Source: Mrakia gelida
Lineage: Eukaryota; Basidiomycota; Tremellomycetes; Cystofilobasidiales; Mrakiaceae
Reading direction: 5' to 3'
Length of the DNA stretch: 64,000 nucleotides
Assembly (NCBI GenBank): GCA_024345305.1
Contig: BRON01000014.1
Coordinates: 434,001 to 498,000, forward strand
This document shows positions 11,392 through 22,253 of this stretch, piece after piece (positions within the stretch are counted from its first letter, which is position 1; every line of letters starts with the position of its first letter). The position numbers were made by a program, and so were the translations under genes. The notes beneath the pieces were generated by a model. The model did not search any database. It saw only the letters and a list, made by a program, of their open reading frames with translations, and was not told where the DNA came from.

Positions 11392-14082
11392 ATGTCGGAC
11401 GACGAGCACGAGCGCGAGGAACGAGAGGATCCGTCCTGGAGCGAAGGGGTCGGTAGAAGGAGGATAGGCGAGAGCGAAGGAGGATATGGCGAGGAGGGAG
11501 GGAAGGGACATCAGGAGTCGAAGACAAGGTATGTGCTCACACGATCTCTGCCTCGCAAAGGAATGGAGATCTTTGGAGGAGGGAGGAAGGGATGGTTTGG
11601 TCGAAGGTCCGTCGAGGGAGGTGAGATGTGAACAACACGCTGACGCTCTTCCCTCTTCTTCATTCTTCCTCGCGTTTTTACGGAACGAGAACCATGATGA
11701 CTACTGCTCAGCTCGTAGAACTTCGCGGGTTATGGAATACGAGTTGTGGAGGAGATTCTTTCGTGAGTTTTCCTCGTTCCTCTCAAAGGACCTCTCATAT
11801 TCGAGCTTCGGAGCCTCGCCTTTGGGGGCCCTTTCAAGCGACTGATCAGCTCCCTCGCCTTCTAACACGTTCTCCTTCCTCCTCCCCTCAAACCAAACCA
11901 AATCGCCGACACGAACAACAGACCAGGTTCCCTACAACGTCGCAGAGGGAGGGCCTCGCTCAGAAGATCGGCTTGACTCCTCGAAAAGTACAGGTATGTT
12001 AGCTCTCTCTTTTCCGCTCGAGGGTTCTGGAGAAGGGGGCAGGACGTTCGAAGGAACTCCCTTCCTTCCCTTCCTCGTTTCATCTTCCATCAATCTCTGA
12101 CGCTCTTCCTCGTTGAATTCTTCGTGCAAAGGTCTGGTTCCAAGTGAGTATCGTTGCTATCAGCTCTACTTCAACCTCTCTTCTTCGTTCGATGCTGACC
12201 TTTACTTACCCTTTACTCTGTTCCCTCCTTCGTCCTCTTCCAGAATCAACGCCAAAAGAGTCGACGCGTCGAGCTTGAGGACGCCAGCGCCTCTCTCGCC
12301 TCAATCTCCTCGTCGTCGTCCTCCGCTCCCTTTCCACCCCCTCCCTCCACCTACCAGCACCCTTCTCTTCCTTCCACATCATCTTACGCCTACCAACCTA
12401 TCGGAGACGTCCCTGGAGCTCGATCCTCCACGGACCAAACAGCTCGACAACCTTCGTACCTCCCTTACTCCGTCTCTCCTCTCACCACGTCCAACCCAGC
12501 TCATGCTTCCCTTCCCAGCTATTCGTACTACTCTCAGAAGCCACCACAGCGGCCAAATCTCACTCAACACGTTCACCCCTTCCCTCGACCCACTCGCGAG
12601 TCCAGCTACTCGAGCCATCGTCCGCCAACGCAAGAGCCGTACGAGCAAGGATTCTCGCACCTCTCTCCTCCCTTGAGGATCCAACCAAGGCCCAGCTACG
12701 ATGAGGAGAGAACAGATGAGGAGAGGAGAGCTTCAGAGTGGGGAAGAAGGAGGAGCGAGGGGGATGGAGCTCAGGAGACAAGGGTCGAGAGTTGGAACGC
12801 GCGACGAGGATGGGAGACGGGACGAGGAGGATACGAGACCGGTGCACGAGATGGCGGATTGGGTGGTGCTTACAGCTTCGCTGAGGTCGGACCTAGCAGG
12901 AGGAGTCTCTTCGAAGAAGAAGAGCCAGAGGCGGGGGGGAGGGGATCGTTTGGTTGGTCGTCGGCTTTCCGAGACGCGTCGAACCCTGGATCCACCACCT
13001 CTTCCCACCTCAACACCTCCACTTCTCGACAGAACGGCTATCCCTCCTTCCATGACTCTCCCTTCATCCCACGAGCACGAACGGCACCATCGCACGAGCT
13101 TCTTCCCCCGTCGCCTCGACCTCAGTCTCCCCACCGACTCTCCTCTCCGAACCGACCCGTCTCCCCTCCTTTCTTCTCCCCCGTTCATCAAACTACTACC
13201 GGATCTCAGCAACACCCCTCCACTCCTCCCAGAAGCCTCAAACAACTCGGATCCCGAACCGTCGCGCTCCCCTCGATCGGATCGCTTCTCCTTACGACCT
13301 CAACCTCAACAGCCACGGACCTCCCTTTCCTCCCATCCACCGCACCCATTCCCCCCAGCCTCGCTCTCCGTCGCTCAAACTACGCCTCGTCCACCTCGTC
13401 CTCGTCCAACTCAAGCTACAGCTTCCGGAGCAGACCAACATCGTCGTCGTCGTCGCGAGGACTCGGAGGAGCCAACGAAGGACGAAGAGGCCGAGCACAT
13501 CACCACACCACTTCCTCATCCACCTCCTCTCCTCCACGATTTCCCAACGGGTCCTCGAACGGATCAGCAGCTCTCCTATCCCTTTCGACCTTCACCTTCC
13601 CCTCCTCCGCAACCAATCCCAACCAAGGACTCGTCTTTTCCTCGTTGGCGAACGAGTCGTCCTCACGATCCACCCTCAACGAAGCGGACTCTCATCCTCC
13701 ACGCTTCGGCACTGGATCTCTCCTCGCCCAAAGAGGAGGTCCTTCTTCCTTCGGCGGCTCCTCCTCCTCCCTTTCCTCCTCGCAACGCGACTTCCTCTCT
13801 CCCTCTACTTCCGATCACTTCTCCACGTCGTTCCTTCCCATCTCTCTTCCGAGAGAAGGTTTCCTTTCGGATCAGGCGACAAACTCGGGGAGGGAGATCA
13901 ACGGAAGGATGGGAGCGGGAGAGGAGGGACTCGGACTCGGGTTGGGAGCGGCACACCTCCCTGAGATGCTCGACTTCGTAGGATTCGGAGGACGGGCTGG
14001 GCTGGGGAGGTTCTCGATCTCGTCGGGAGGATCGTCGACGAGCTCTGAATGGGGGATGGGAGGGAGTGGTACTTCTAGTTAG
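11392..14082 (+). CDS. Homeodomain transcription factor, tandem copy 2, open reading frame
   Basis: Five exons as read: 11392-11528, 11690-11762, 11922-11993, 12132-12143 and 12244-14082, giving about 710 residues. The N-terminal 45 residues are acidic and arginine-rich. The homeodomain spans about residues 43-106: KTRTMMTTAQL in helix 1, REGLAQKIGL in helix 2 and KVQVWFQNQRQKSRR in helix 3, keeping Trp96, Phe97, Asn99 and Arg101 (classical positions 48, 49, 51 and 53). Helix 1 and the FP that starts helix 2 are separated by about seven extra residues. The rest is a long disordered region rich in Ser, Pro and Arg without a second domain. A DNA-binding regulatory role in the nucleus is expected from the fold; targets are unknown. 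It is not a divergent HD1/HD2 mating pair, because both copies point the same way and both have WFQN helices. Confidence 0.8.
12132..12143 (+). other. 12-base microexon encoding VWFQ of homeodomain helix 3
   Basis: The bases GTC TGG TTC CAA sit between an acceptor (AAAG at 12128-12131) and a GTGAGT donor at 12144. They supply four residues of the recognition helix and are phase 0 on both sides. In copy 1 the same residues are joined to the preceding exon with no intron between. Confidence 0.7.
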
Positions 14083-14429
14083 ATGCGTTCGTTCGTTCTA
14101 CGCTTTGGTTCCCGTCGCGTCGTGTTTCGTTTTTGTTTTCCTTTCTCGCTCGCCCTTCGCACACCGTGCAAGTACAGATGTCCACCCATGCTCTCCTCTC
14201 CATCCAGCTCGTGATGAGTTTTTCACCTCGTTCCTTGTTGCCTCTTTCTGAGTAGACCAGATCCTCGTTCTAAAACTGATGAGCGTTTGTTATTCGCTCG
14301 AGGCGACGCTCGTCGCCAGCCCTCTCTACTTCCTTATCTCGAACTCTAGTACAGGTAAATCCTTGGTCCAATCATCTTTGCCAGTTCCACCCGCTGAGGT
14401 TGTAGTGCGGAAGGGGAAGAGGAAAGACG

Positions 14430-14780
14430 AGTATGTTTGGCGCGCGATGCACTTCCCTCTCACGCACGCCACGCCCTCCGCTCCTGGAAGATCCGAGCAG
14501 TCGATACCAGCTTCGCCGATGCATCCCCACATGAGCTGAAACAGAAGAGAAGAAGAGAGGACTAAAGTCAGTGAGAAGATCGAGGTTAAAACTGGACAAA
14601 GCGATCTTCGCGACGCGTCCCGGAGTCAAGTCGAGGCAAAGCTCGAGCTCGACGCAAGCGAAACAACAACCTCCTGCCGAGACTTACGTGAGATTTTCCT
14701 TGGCATCGATGTACTCGAGAGTGTTCTGGAACAGACCGGGTAAGTCTGCTCTCCGATAGGGCAGACCTTCCGAAAGGGAA
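14430..14780 (-). pseudogene. Fragment of a CPL1-like gene, copy b, decayed
   Basis: The minus strand shows KVCPIGEQ at about 14779-14755, then CLPGLF and EYIDAKENL in a shifted frame. A further exon (about 14535-14437) reads GCIGEAGIDCSDLPGAEGVACVRGKC. This matches the two conserved exons of copies a, c and d. Lesions seen: a frame change inside the CPIGE exon, loss of one Cys of the CGGC motif (MWGC instead), and GC instead of a GT donor after the last Cys exon. No signal-peptide exon or final exon was found. It lies tail-to-tail with the homeodomain gene and just downstream of copy c, so it is probably a broken tandem duplicate of that gene. Confidence 0.7.
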
Positions 14781-15103
14781 AGGTTTGGAGGAAGAGATCA
14801 GAGGCTTTGGTAGGCGCTGAGCTTAGAAGCGGATATACTTGTACTCACCTCTTGTGACCAAGGGAGTTGAGTAGTTGTGAGATAGCAGGAAGGAACGAGA
14901 CTCGCAAAAAAACGCCGAGGGCGAGCACGCAATGACTTCCATTCCGACGACGACTTGATGTGGTAGAGAGAAAAACCATTAGACCCAGAGGTGCGATATA
15001 TGAAGCATTACCAAGCGAAGTGAAAGAAGAGCCGAAAAGAGGGAGTGTAAGATGGAAACCGAAAATCAAAACAAACGACGCGAGGGCGGGACGAGGCGAG
15101 GAT

Positions 15104-16536
15104 CTACTGCTTGAGGCACTGTCCAGAGGGAGAGAGAGCGTGTCCTCGGGTGCAGGACCCTTTCCGGTCGAGGGGGAAGAGAGGAGAGAAGATCTGATCA
15201 GCTTCGCTCGCGTTGGAAAGAGCGAGAGGAAAATGAAACGCGTCGAAGACGAGAACGAGAGCACTCACGGACGACGCAGGATCCGAGTTCGCAGGCGACT
15301 TCATCAGCTCCGATGATGTCTGAGCAGTCGGCGCCGGCTCCTCCAAGGCAGCCTCCGCACGAGCTGAAGGTGAAGCAGGAAGAAAAGGGATGAGGGGGTC
15401 AGTGAGAAGTTCCGGGACGACACGAAACGAAGTCGAGCTCGACGCGATCCGACTCGACACGACTCGACTTACTTGAGGTCCTCCTTGACGTTGATGCAGC
15501 CGAAACCGTTCCCGAGAGGGCAACCCATCTCTCCGATGGGGCAGACCTTCCCTCCGACGAACGGGGACTGCTCGACGACGATGTCTGACCTCTTCTTCTT
15601 GTAAGCGGGGGAGGGGAGAGGTGCGGCAACTCCAGCGTTACCACCAGTTCCGACGGTAGAGCATGCTTGAGCGTGGGCGGCGTCCGAGTAAGCGACTCCT
15701 CCCGTGTGGATCTGTGAGCGAGAACGAAACGGGACAGGTTAGCTAGAGTGGGAGGAGGGTCGAGGGAAGAAAGGTGAATCAGACTCTACTCACGCACGTA
15801 CTATCTCGCCCGAGGACGTATCCTGGAGTACCGTGGCAGCGGTCTACGTAGCCCTGAGTCAATCCGCTGTTCTCTAACCACCCGGAGCAGATTTTTGGAT
15901 ATCTGAGGAGGAGAGAGAAGCGCGAAAACCGTCAGCCCTAAACGTGTCGCGAATGATACGAAGCCTGGAACTTTTCCTTCACTTAGTGTAGGTGTAGCAT
16001 CTCTGGATTCCCGCATTGTAGTTCCATGCCACACATCCAGATCGAGAAGTATACGCATTCCCACAAGCGGCGGAGCTCCCTTGAAGGAAAGAAAGGGTTC
16101 CGAACGTGCCCGGATAGTTGTACGACGAGGCAACGGTAGAGCTGAATTGAACGTAGTCTCGAGCCTGAGTGAAGCTGGCGAGGCTGAGGGCGAGGAGGAG
16201 GGAGGGGATGATGGCGAGCGTGGCTGAAGTCGACGAGAGGAGGGTGGAGAGTTGAGGGAGGGATGGGGCGAGAGGGAGGGGGGAAGGGAGGAAGAGGGTT
16301 CGAAAGGAGGGAAGGGAGGAGGAGGGTTCGAAAAGAGTGTGGGGAGATGGAGGGAAGGAAGGAAGGTGGACGCTGGGAGTGAAAAGAGGGAAGGAACGAA
16401 ACGGGAGGAAGGTCGAAGGGACTCGGTTTTCAGAACAGACGCGCCCACGACTCACGAGCCTTCGTTTCTTCTTCTCGTCCCTCCTCCGCTCCCAACCCCT
16501 TCCTCCGCCGCAATCACAGTGAAGATATCCTGCCAA
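15104..16536 (-). CDS. Secreted CPL1-like Cys-rich protein, copy c
   Basis: Read on the minus strand, a hydrophobic segment LAIIPSLLLALSLASF ends in TQARDYV, consistent with a signal peptide. It is followed by an exon with paired cysteines (SAACGNAY, GCVAWNYNAGIQRCYTY), then YPKICSGWLENSGL and CHGTPGYVLGRDSTC. The next exon gives IHTGGVAYSDAAHAQAC, the dibasic run YKKKRS and VEQSPFVGGKVCPIGE. Then come SCGGCLGGAGADCSDIIG and CELGSC, and a last exon with GHALSPSGQCLKQ and a stop at 15104. The N-terminal domain is longer than in copies a and d. The only upstream ATG in frame is at 16536, which would put about 110 low-complexity residues before the hydrophobic segment, so the true start or a 5' intron is unsettled. 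Role in basidiomycetes: secreted, disulfide-rich, mostly uncharacterised. Confidence 0.75.
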
Positions 16537-17164
16537 AAATGACCATGTATGTGTTCAAGCGATGTCTCAAAGCGCCTCCCTTTGTCTCGCAAAGACAGAG
16601 GGGAGCGTGCGAGATGTCACTCCGGGCGACGCGTTCGAACCTCGCTCCGTCTCCTCGTCCTTCCTTCCTTCTTCCTCCGATACCTCCCCTTTGATCCTTC
16701 GTCCCCCATACGGTGTTTCAGCTTCAGCGCGGCCAGACCATTCCTCGCAGACCCGGCTAGGCGACGACGAGAAGCCGCGAGTGAGCGAGGCAGGTCGACA
16801 GCGACGCGTCGCTCCCACCTCCCTCTCCCTTCCTTCCCTCCCTTCCCCATCCCGTCTGCTATCTCCAGCAAGCAGGAGGAGTTTTTATAGCACGAGATCA
16901 TAGCCGATCACCGATCATCGAGGGCGAGCGAGCGAGCGAGAATGAGAAACAAAACAAAGAAAAGAGAGCGAGGACTACTGTACTGTAGGCGACTTGCGAG
17001 AGGGGGAGTTCGAATGAAAACAGACAGAGAAAGGGAAGGGATGAGCAAGCGAGAGCGGGCGGGTGAAGCGAGATAGAGTTCAGGAAGAGAGGGAGAGGGA
17101 GAAACGGGTCTTCCAAAATGAAAGCGAGGAAGTGAGACGTAGACCAGACGAGGACGCTGCGGCT
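16537..17164. other. Intergenic interval upstream of CPL1-like copy c
   Basis: I see no gene here. Both strands carry short overlapping frames of low complexity. GACGCGTC occurs at 16803. Confidence 0.4.
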
Positions 17165-17400
17165 CTACTGGTACGCTCCAGATCGCTGCTGCTGCTGCTG
17201 CTGGTAGTAGAGCTGCTGTTGGGCTGCCCGAGCCTGCTGGAGCTGTATCAAGTGAGCCTGCGAGAGGTTTGGTTGACCGCCGTTGACCTGATGTCGCTCT
17301 CGACGTTCGTTGGGTTCGTTTCCCTCGGCTTTGAAGGGAAAGCAGGGAAGCAAGAGGCTTTGAAGATTCATAGCATACCGAACGAGACCCCTCGGGGCTA
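17165..17400 (-). CDS. Possible C-terminal exon of an unresolved Gln-rich protein
   Basis: The minus strand has a frame ending LIQLQQARAAQQQLYYQQQQQQRSGAYQ at 17165, preceded by NGGQPNLSQAH. The codon pattern and the clean stop suggest a real C-terminus, but I could not join it with confidence to an upstream exon. A candidate first exon lies at 17843-17795 (MVEDEGWFAGEGDGTM, then a GTGAGT donor), just after the stop of MED10. No family is recognised. Confidence 0.3.
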
Positions 17401-17885
17401 AGTAGGGAGATGGAGCCGAGCGAACGACGCGAAGAAAGATCGAGTTCGTTGACGCGAGGGTCGGTTGGATCTGCTGAGATGAGACGAGAGCGAAACGAGC
17501 TGATCAGTCTAAAGTCTTCCGAGCTTAACGAGGCGGGCGAAATGGATGGACGGTGAGACGAACCTTGACGTGAGATCTAGAGGAAGAGCCGGGGAAGGAC
17601 CGAGCGAGAGAAGCGAGCAAGGTCGACCGTCGACGGAGGAAGGGAGTCGTTCTTGTCTCTTCGAGGTGTCGGACGAGCTTGAGATCTTCGAAGCGAGAAC
17701 ACCAGTGAGCGCGTTGTCAGCTGGAGCATCCCCGATAGGGTCCGAGGAAAGTAGAACGAAGCGGCGAAGGACGAGAAGGACGAGTTGAAACTCACCATCG
17801 TGCCGTCTCCTTCTCCAGCAAACCAGCCCTCATCTTCTACCATCCTCAGAGCTACACCACCCAGCTACAGCAGACAAGGTAGCCT

Positions 17886-18906
17886 CTAACTCCTCCCAGC
17901 CTCCGCACCAGCTCCATTCCCCATCGCCGTCATCGTCGAGCTCCCTCCTCCTCCCTCCGCGTCCAACATCGCAGCCTTGAGCTCAGGGAACTGATCCCAA
18001 AGCGACGTCTCGAGCATCTTCCTGTACGACTAAACGAGCCCACCCAGCAAGCGAAGCCAGTCAGCTTCGCTCGAACGCGAACGGAGAGAAAGAACAAGGG
18101 AGAAAGGGAACGAGCACAACTCACCTCAACAGCCACCAACTTCCCATGAGCCAACTGGTTCTCCCCCGATGCTCGAACGATCAGATCCCGAGTGTGTTGG
18201 TGAGGGTTCTTGGAGGCGTCCAATAAACTGTGGTTTCCACCCAAACCCAAAGCGAACCAGACCGAAAGAGGACGAGAACGAAGAGGTGAGCTCGAGCTCG
18301 AGGGAAGGAGGGAACGAGCGTGCTCGCGAAGGAAGAAAGGAAGGTTGGGACGCACTCGAGGACCTCGATAGGCACCTTAGCTGTAATAAGCGGCTTCATA
18401 GCTGCTACTTCTGCTATGGAAGCGATGGTTTGGGCTCTGTGGGAACGAAGAAGGAGGAGGGAAGGAAGGGGAGGGAGAGGTGAGCTCGAGTTGGAAGAAG
18501 GGAGGGACGAGAGATTTGAGGGGTTTGAGCCTGAGGTCGAACAGTAGAAAGCTCTTGTAGACCTGCTGAACATGCGCCTCTCTTCATAGACATGCTCCTC
18601 TCCGTCAAAGCGGCTCGAACGAGTCGAGCTCACTCCTAATCCCTCCCTTCTCCTCCCTCCCTCCTCCCTCCCACCTCACCTCCTCCTCCCCCTTTCCAAA
18701 CCCTCCCAAACCACACATTTTACTCACGTAGCTTTAGCAATCAACCCCTCCCCACCCTGATAGGTACTCCCCGAACTCGTCTGCATCTCCGTCAAGCCCT
18801 GATAGAGTCCCAACAGAGCTTGTTCGAGCTCGCTCTCGGCCGTCCCACCGGCGTTGAACTGCTGAGGTTGCTGTTGAGGTTGGGGGGCGGGGGAGGAGTT
18901 GAACAT
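17886..18906 (-). CDS. MED10: Mediator complex subunit 10
   Basis: Med10 (Nut2 in yeast) belongs to the middle module of Mediator, which links transcription factors to RNA polymerase II. The start at 18906 gives MFNSSPAPQPQQQ, then ELEQALLGLYQGLTEMQ in the first helix. After introns follow AKVPIEVLDLLDASKNPHQH, TRDLIVRASGENQLAHGKLV and SYRKMLETSLWDQFPEL. The block VPxEVLxxxDxxxNPxxxTxD and the KNE/ENQ-x-GK-x-FP order are diagnostic of the family. The total of about 165 residues fits the usual size. The stop is TAG at 17886-17888. The Gln-rich N-terminus and Gly/Ser-rich C-terminal tail are lineage additions. Confidence 0.88.
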
Positions 18907-19108
18907 CTTCTCGAGTCTCGACGCAGAAGATGTGAGGGGGTTGGGTGGGTGGGTTAGGAGGAGGGTTGGAAGAGGGGGCGAGAGGATTGGAGGAGGGCGA
19001 GGGAGGAGGGTTGGGTTGGGAGTTGGGAGCCAGACGAGAGGAGAGCGAGAAGGAGGAGGGCATGTATTTTGTTAAAATCGAGATGGAGAGAAAACAAGAG
19101 AGAGACCG

Positions 19109-20553
19109 CTACCAAGGCACCTCCAAAGGAGTAGGTAAATCCTTCCCCAACACTTCCTCGGCGTTCCCAATTCCCCTGCACCACCAAAACGAAACGCGTT
19201 CGTCAGTTCGTTCGCCTCGTCTCTCCCTCCCCCCCTCCCACCTCCCCACTCCTTCCTCGCTCAAGTTCAGACAGAGGCAGGAAGGATGGAGACGCCACTC
19301 ACTTCGGTCCATTAGGAGCCCAGAACTGTCCACTCTTCTCGAGCGTGAGGGACTTTTCGACGAAGTCGAGGAGGATGGGAGCTGCCGCTTCGGGGGTGAT
19401 GGCTCCTCCTTTTTCGTAGTGCTTCTTCATGGGTTCGGTCATTTCGGTGCTGGATCCGGAGCGAAGCGAGCGTGAGCGAGTGGGAGTGAGGTGAGAGAGG
19501 AATGGGGAAGGGAGAGAAGAAGGGGGAGGGAAAGAGCGACGAACATGAGGAACCCAGGCTGTCGAGAACGACGCGTCGAACGACCCAAGGATTCAAGTCA
19601 GCTCTGCCTCTCTCTCTTCTTCCCCAAGGTCGAGAATGTGGACTCACATGAATCATCTCAACCGTAACCCCCCTCTCCTTTAGATCGAAGCTCAACAGTC
19701 TCCCGATCTGTTCCAAAACGCGCCCAAACTGGTCAGCTCCCACCTCCTCCCTCCTCGCCTCGTTCGCTTTGGACTGACCATGTTCTCCGCCGCCTTACTC
19801 CCATGATGCCCAAACATCCCTCCCCCCTCGGTTTCCGTCCTAAGCGTGATGGATCCTCCCTCGGAGGTGAGGAGGATCAGTTTGGCGTGAGGAGCGAAGG
19901 AAGATGCTTTTGCGCTGGCGAGGAGGCGAAACGACGCGAGTGAGTGAGCGGGGGAGGGGGAGAAGGGAGGATGGGAGCGAGCGAGCGTACAGAGCTGAAG
20001 TGAGGAAGACTGGTGCGACTGCACAGATCTACGAATTCCCCACCCGAACGAGGTCAGCGAGAACGAAACGAGCGAAAGAGAGAGAGGGAGAGAAGACGAG
20101 CTCACTCGATACATGTCCATCTCGTCCTCCCAGCTTGGCTCCTCCAACGTCTGTCCATACCCAACCCTAGTCAGCACCCCAACTTTGCCTTCCCCCCACC
20201 CTTCGCTCGACCCACTCACCTCACGTTTCAGCACGCCCGCCACAACGACCACCAAATCGACCTTCTCTCCCTTCAACCCTTGCACGATCTTCTCTCCCGA
20301 TTCCTTCGTTCCGACATCGATGTTTTCGATTACTTTGACTCCAGAGGGGAAGAGTCCTTCCTTGGGTGGGGAGCGAGTCGTGGCGAAGACGGTCGTGGAG
20401 CTGGAGCGAGAAGAGAGGGATTGGACGAGAGCGAGTCCTAGGCCACGGGAGGCGCCGATGATGAGAGCTGCAGAAAGAGGAGGGGGTCAGTGAGTGGGGG
20501 AAGTGGAGTGGGAGGGAGAGAGAGGAGAAGGGCTAACCGGTGGTGGGAGGCAT
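19109..20553 (-). CDS. Short-chain dehydrogenase/reductase family protein
   Basis: The start at 20553 (MPPTTG, then an intron) leads to the Rossmann motif LIIGASRGLGLALVQSL. Later blocks are VFATTRSP, NIDVGTKESGEK, VDLVVVVAGVL, a serine-containing LILLTSEGGSI strand, GHHGSKAAENM, IGRLLSFDLKERGVTVEMIH and a C-terminus ending GNAEEVLGKDLPTPLEVPW. This order is that of a classical NAD(P)-dependent SDR related to the C-factor/sniffer group. The residue four places before the SDR lysine, normally the catalytic tyrosine, is histidine here, with phenylalanine six places before it. The substrate is unknown. The first exon is only 16 bases of coding sequence after the ATG region. Confidence 0.85.
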
Positions 20554-20929
20554 GCTTGCTGAGAAGGGGAGGGGGAGGGAGATGGGCGATGGGAGGAGGG
20601 TGGAGGTGAGCTCGAGCTTTAGGGAGCCCATGACGTCTCTGAGCCTCGTTTGTTTTCCTTTTTCGTTGTTTACATTTTCTCCTCTTCTACAGCACCTGGT
20701 TTCCTCGTTCACCCAATCTCGAGCCCTTATCGCACCCCCACTTCCCTCCTCAGCTCTTTCTCCCTCTCTCTCCCCAACCCAGCTCTCTTTCCTCCCTCCC
20801 CAACCTCGGACGACCATATAAAAGCGAGAAACATCATTCACAAATCCCTTCCTCTACCTAAGAAACCTAAACCCGAACGGAACCCAATTCCTTCTCCATC
20901 ACAGAGAGAGATCAAGAGAGGTTCGAGGT

Positions 20930-22253
20930 TTAAGCCTTCCTTCGGAAAGAGCAGCCTGGGGAAGAAGGGGAGGGGTGGGAGGGGTGGGAGTCAGTAGGGA
21001 GCTCGACGACGCGAGAAGCAAACAGCGGAGGTGGCGAAAGAGGCGAGGTGAGGGCTTGGGTTCATGTTGGGAGGGGAGCGGTGAGGAGGGAGGGAGGGGT
21101 TGAGCTGAGGGTGGGGAAACGAGACGTTGAAACTCACCCTCCTGGAGACGGGCCTTTCCACCTCGGGGCTGGCAAAGGATAGTCTGGCACGATCCACACT
21201 GTAGGTCACGGACGAAGGGAGAGAAGAGAAAGGTCAGGTTGAGCTTCGAACGATCGATTGGAGTTGGAGTTTGAGTTCGGTCGCGAGCTTCCGTTGGGCT
21301 CGTCCACGTCAGGAGGTGGGAGTTGGACGAACCTGAACGGCAGTGGAAGCGTGGGAGAAGACGGTGGTGATCTGGAAGCACCCGGGGCACTTGACGTCCT
21401 GTAGGTGAGAGCGGGAAGGAGAAGAGGGAGGGAGTAGAGAGGTCAGCGACGTGCGAGCTAGGATCACGACATTTGGGAGAGCTGAAGGTGTGTGGTTGCG
21501 AGGACGAGGGTGGAAGTTGTTGGTGCGATGGTGCTGAGTGCGTGCGTGCGTGGAGGAGAGGTGGGAGGAGCGTTGGGAGAGAGGAGCTGGAGTTGGTGGG
21601 AGGAGAGAGAAGAGAGGGATGGGGAAGGGAAGGAAGGGAGGAGGATGACCTCGCTCTCTTCACCTCGCTCGTGTGACCCTTCCCTCCCCTCCCCTTCTCT
21701 ACCTCTCCCAGCTGTTCCCCTCCCTCCCAAACCAGCATGGTCTCCTCCCTATCCTGCACCCATTCCCACCTCCCTCGACCTGCTACAGCACGCAAGACCG
21801 CTCCTTCCTCCTTCCCTCAAAAGCCCAGTCCGCGCTAGTCCCCACCCCCTCCTTCCTGCCTCCCGTTCTCCCGCCCTAGACGTCCGATTCCGATGGTTGT
21901 TGCTGGAGGTTGTTGCTGAGAGGTCTAGGTACGCTACTAACCATGAAGAAAGAGTTGGGGGACTGCACGAGCCTCTTGAGCTTGTGCTTCCTGAGCTCGG
22001 CCTCAGACGAGGGGTTGAGGAGATCGACGGCGAGAGTCTGAAGGTAGAGGAGGTAAAAAGGTCAGCATTTCGTTCCTTATCGAGCGTAGATTCCGATGGT
22101 GTCGTTCGTAAGTCGGTGGGAGGGATGTTGCTGGTAGGGTTGGGGTCGGAAAGGGTTCGCCACCACCTCGTTCTCCTCCCTTCTCCCTTTGCTCTGCTCT
22201 CCCTCCCCTTCTACACCTTCCCATGGTTCCCAAAGACCTGATGAACGCACCAT
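20930..22253 (-). CDS. RPS27: 40S ribosomal protein eS27
   Basis: Five exons: the ATG alone (22253-22251), then 22037-21942, 21398-21333, 21199-21138 and 20955-20930. The product begins [20 protein letters not shown], contains [53 protein letters not shown] and ends CSFRRKA with TAA at 20932-20930. The four cysteines of CPGC and CGSC form the zinc finger. The length of about 83 residues is normal. An ATG-only first exon is common in fungal ribosomal protein genes. The second intron, about 540 bases, is several times longer than most introns here. Confidence 0.95.

Noticed and set aside
12701..13981. A 426-codon plus-strand frame overlapping the homeodomain copy 2 coding exon
   Set aside because: It is out of phase with the homeodomain frame, has no domain, and open alternative frames are expected in Ser/Pro-rich sequence of this composition.
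8396..14082. The homeodomain pair as an HD1/HD2 mating-type locus
   Set aside because: Mating HD1/HD2 genes are divergent and of two different classes; these are same-strand near-copies of one class.
17193..17215. CTG/CAG repeat as a functional microsatellite
   Set aside because: It encodes the poly-Gln run of the minus-strand frame and is short; there is no evidence of anything beyond coding.
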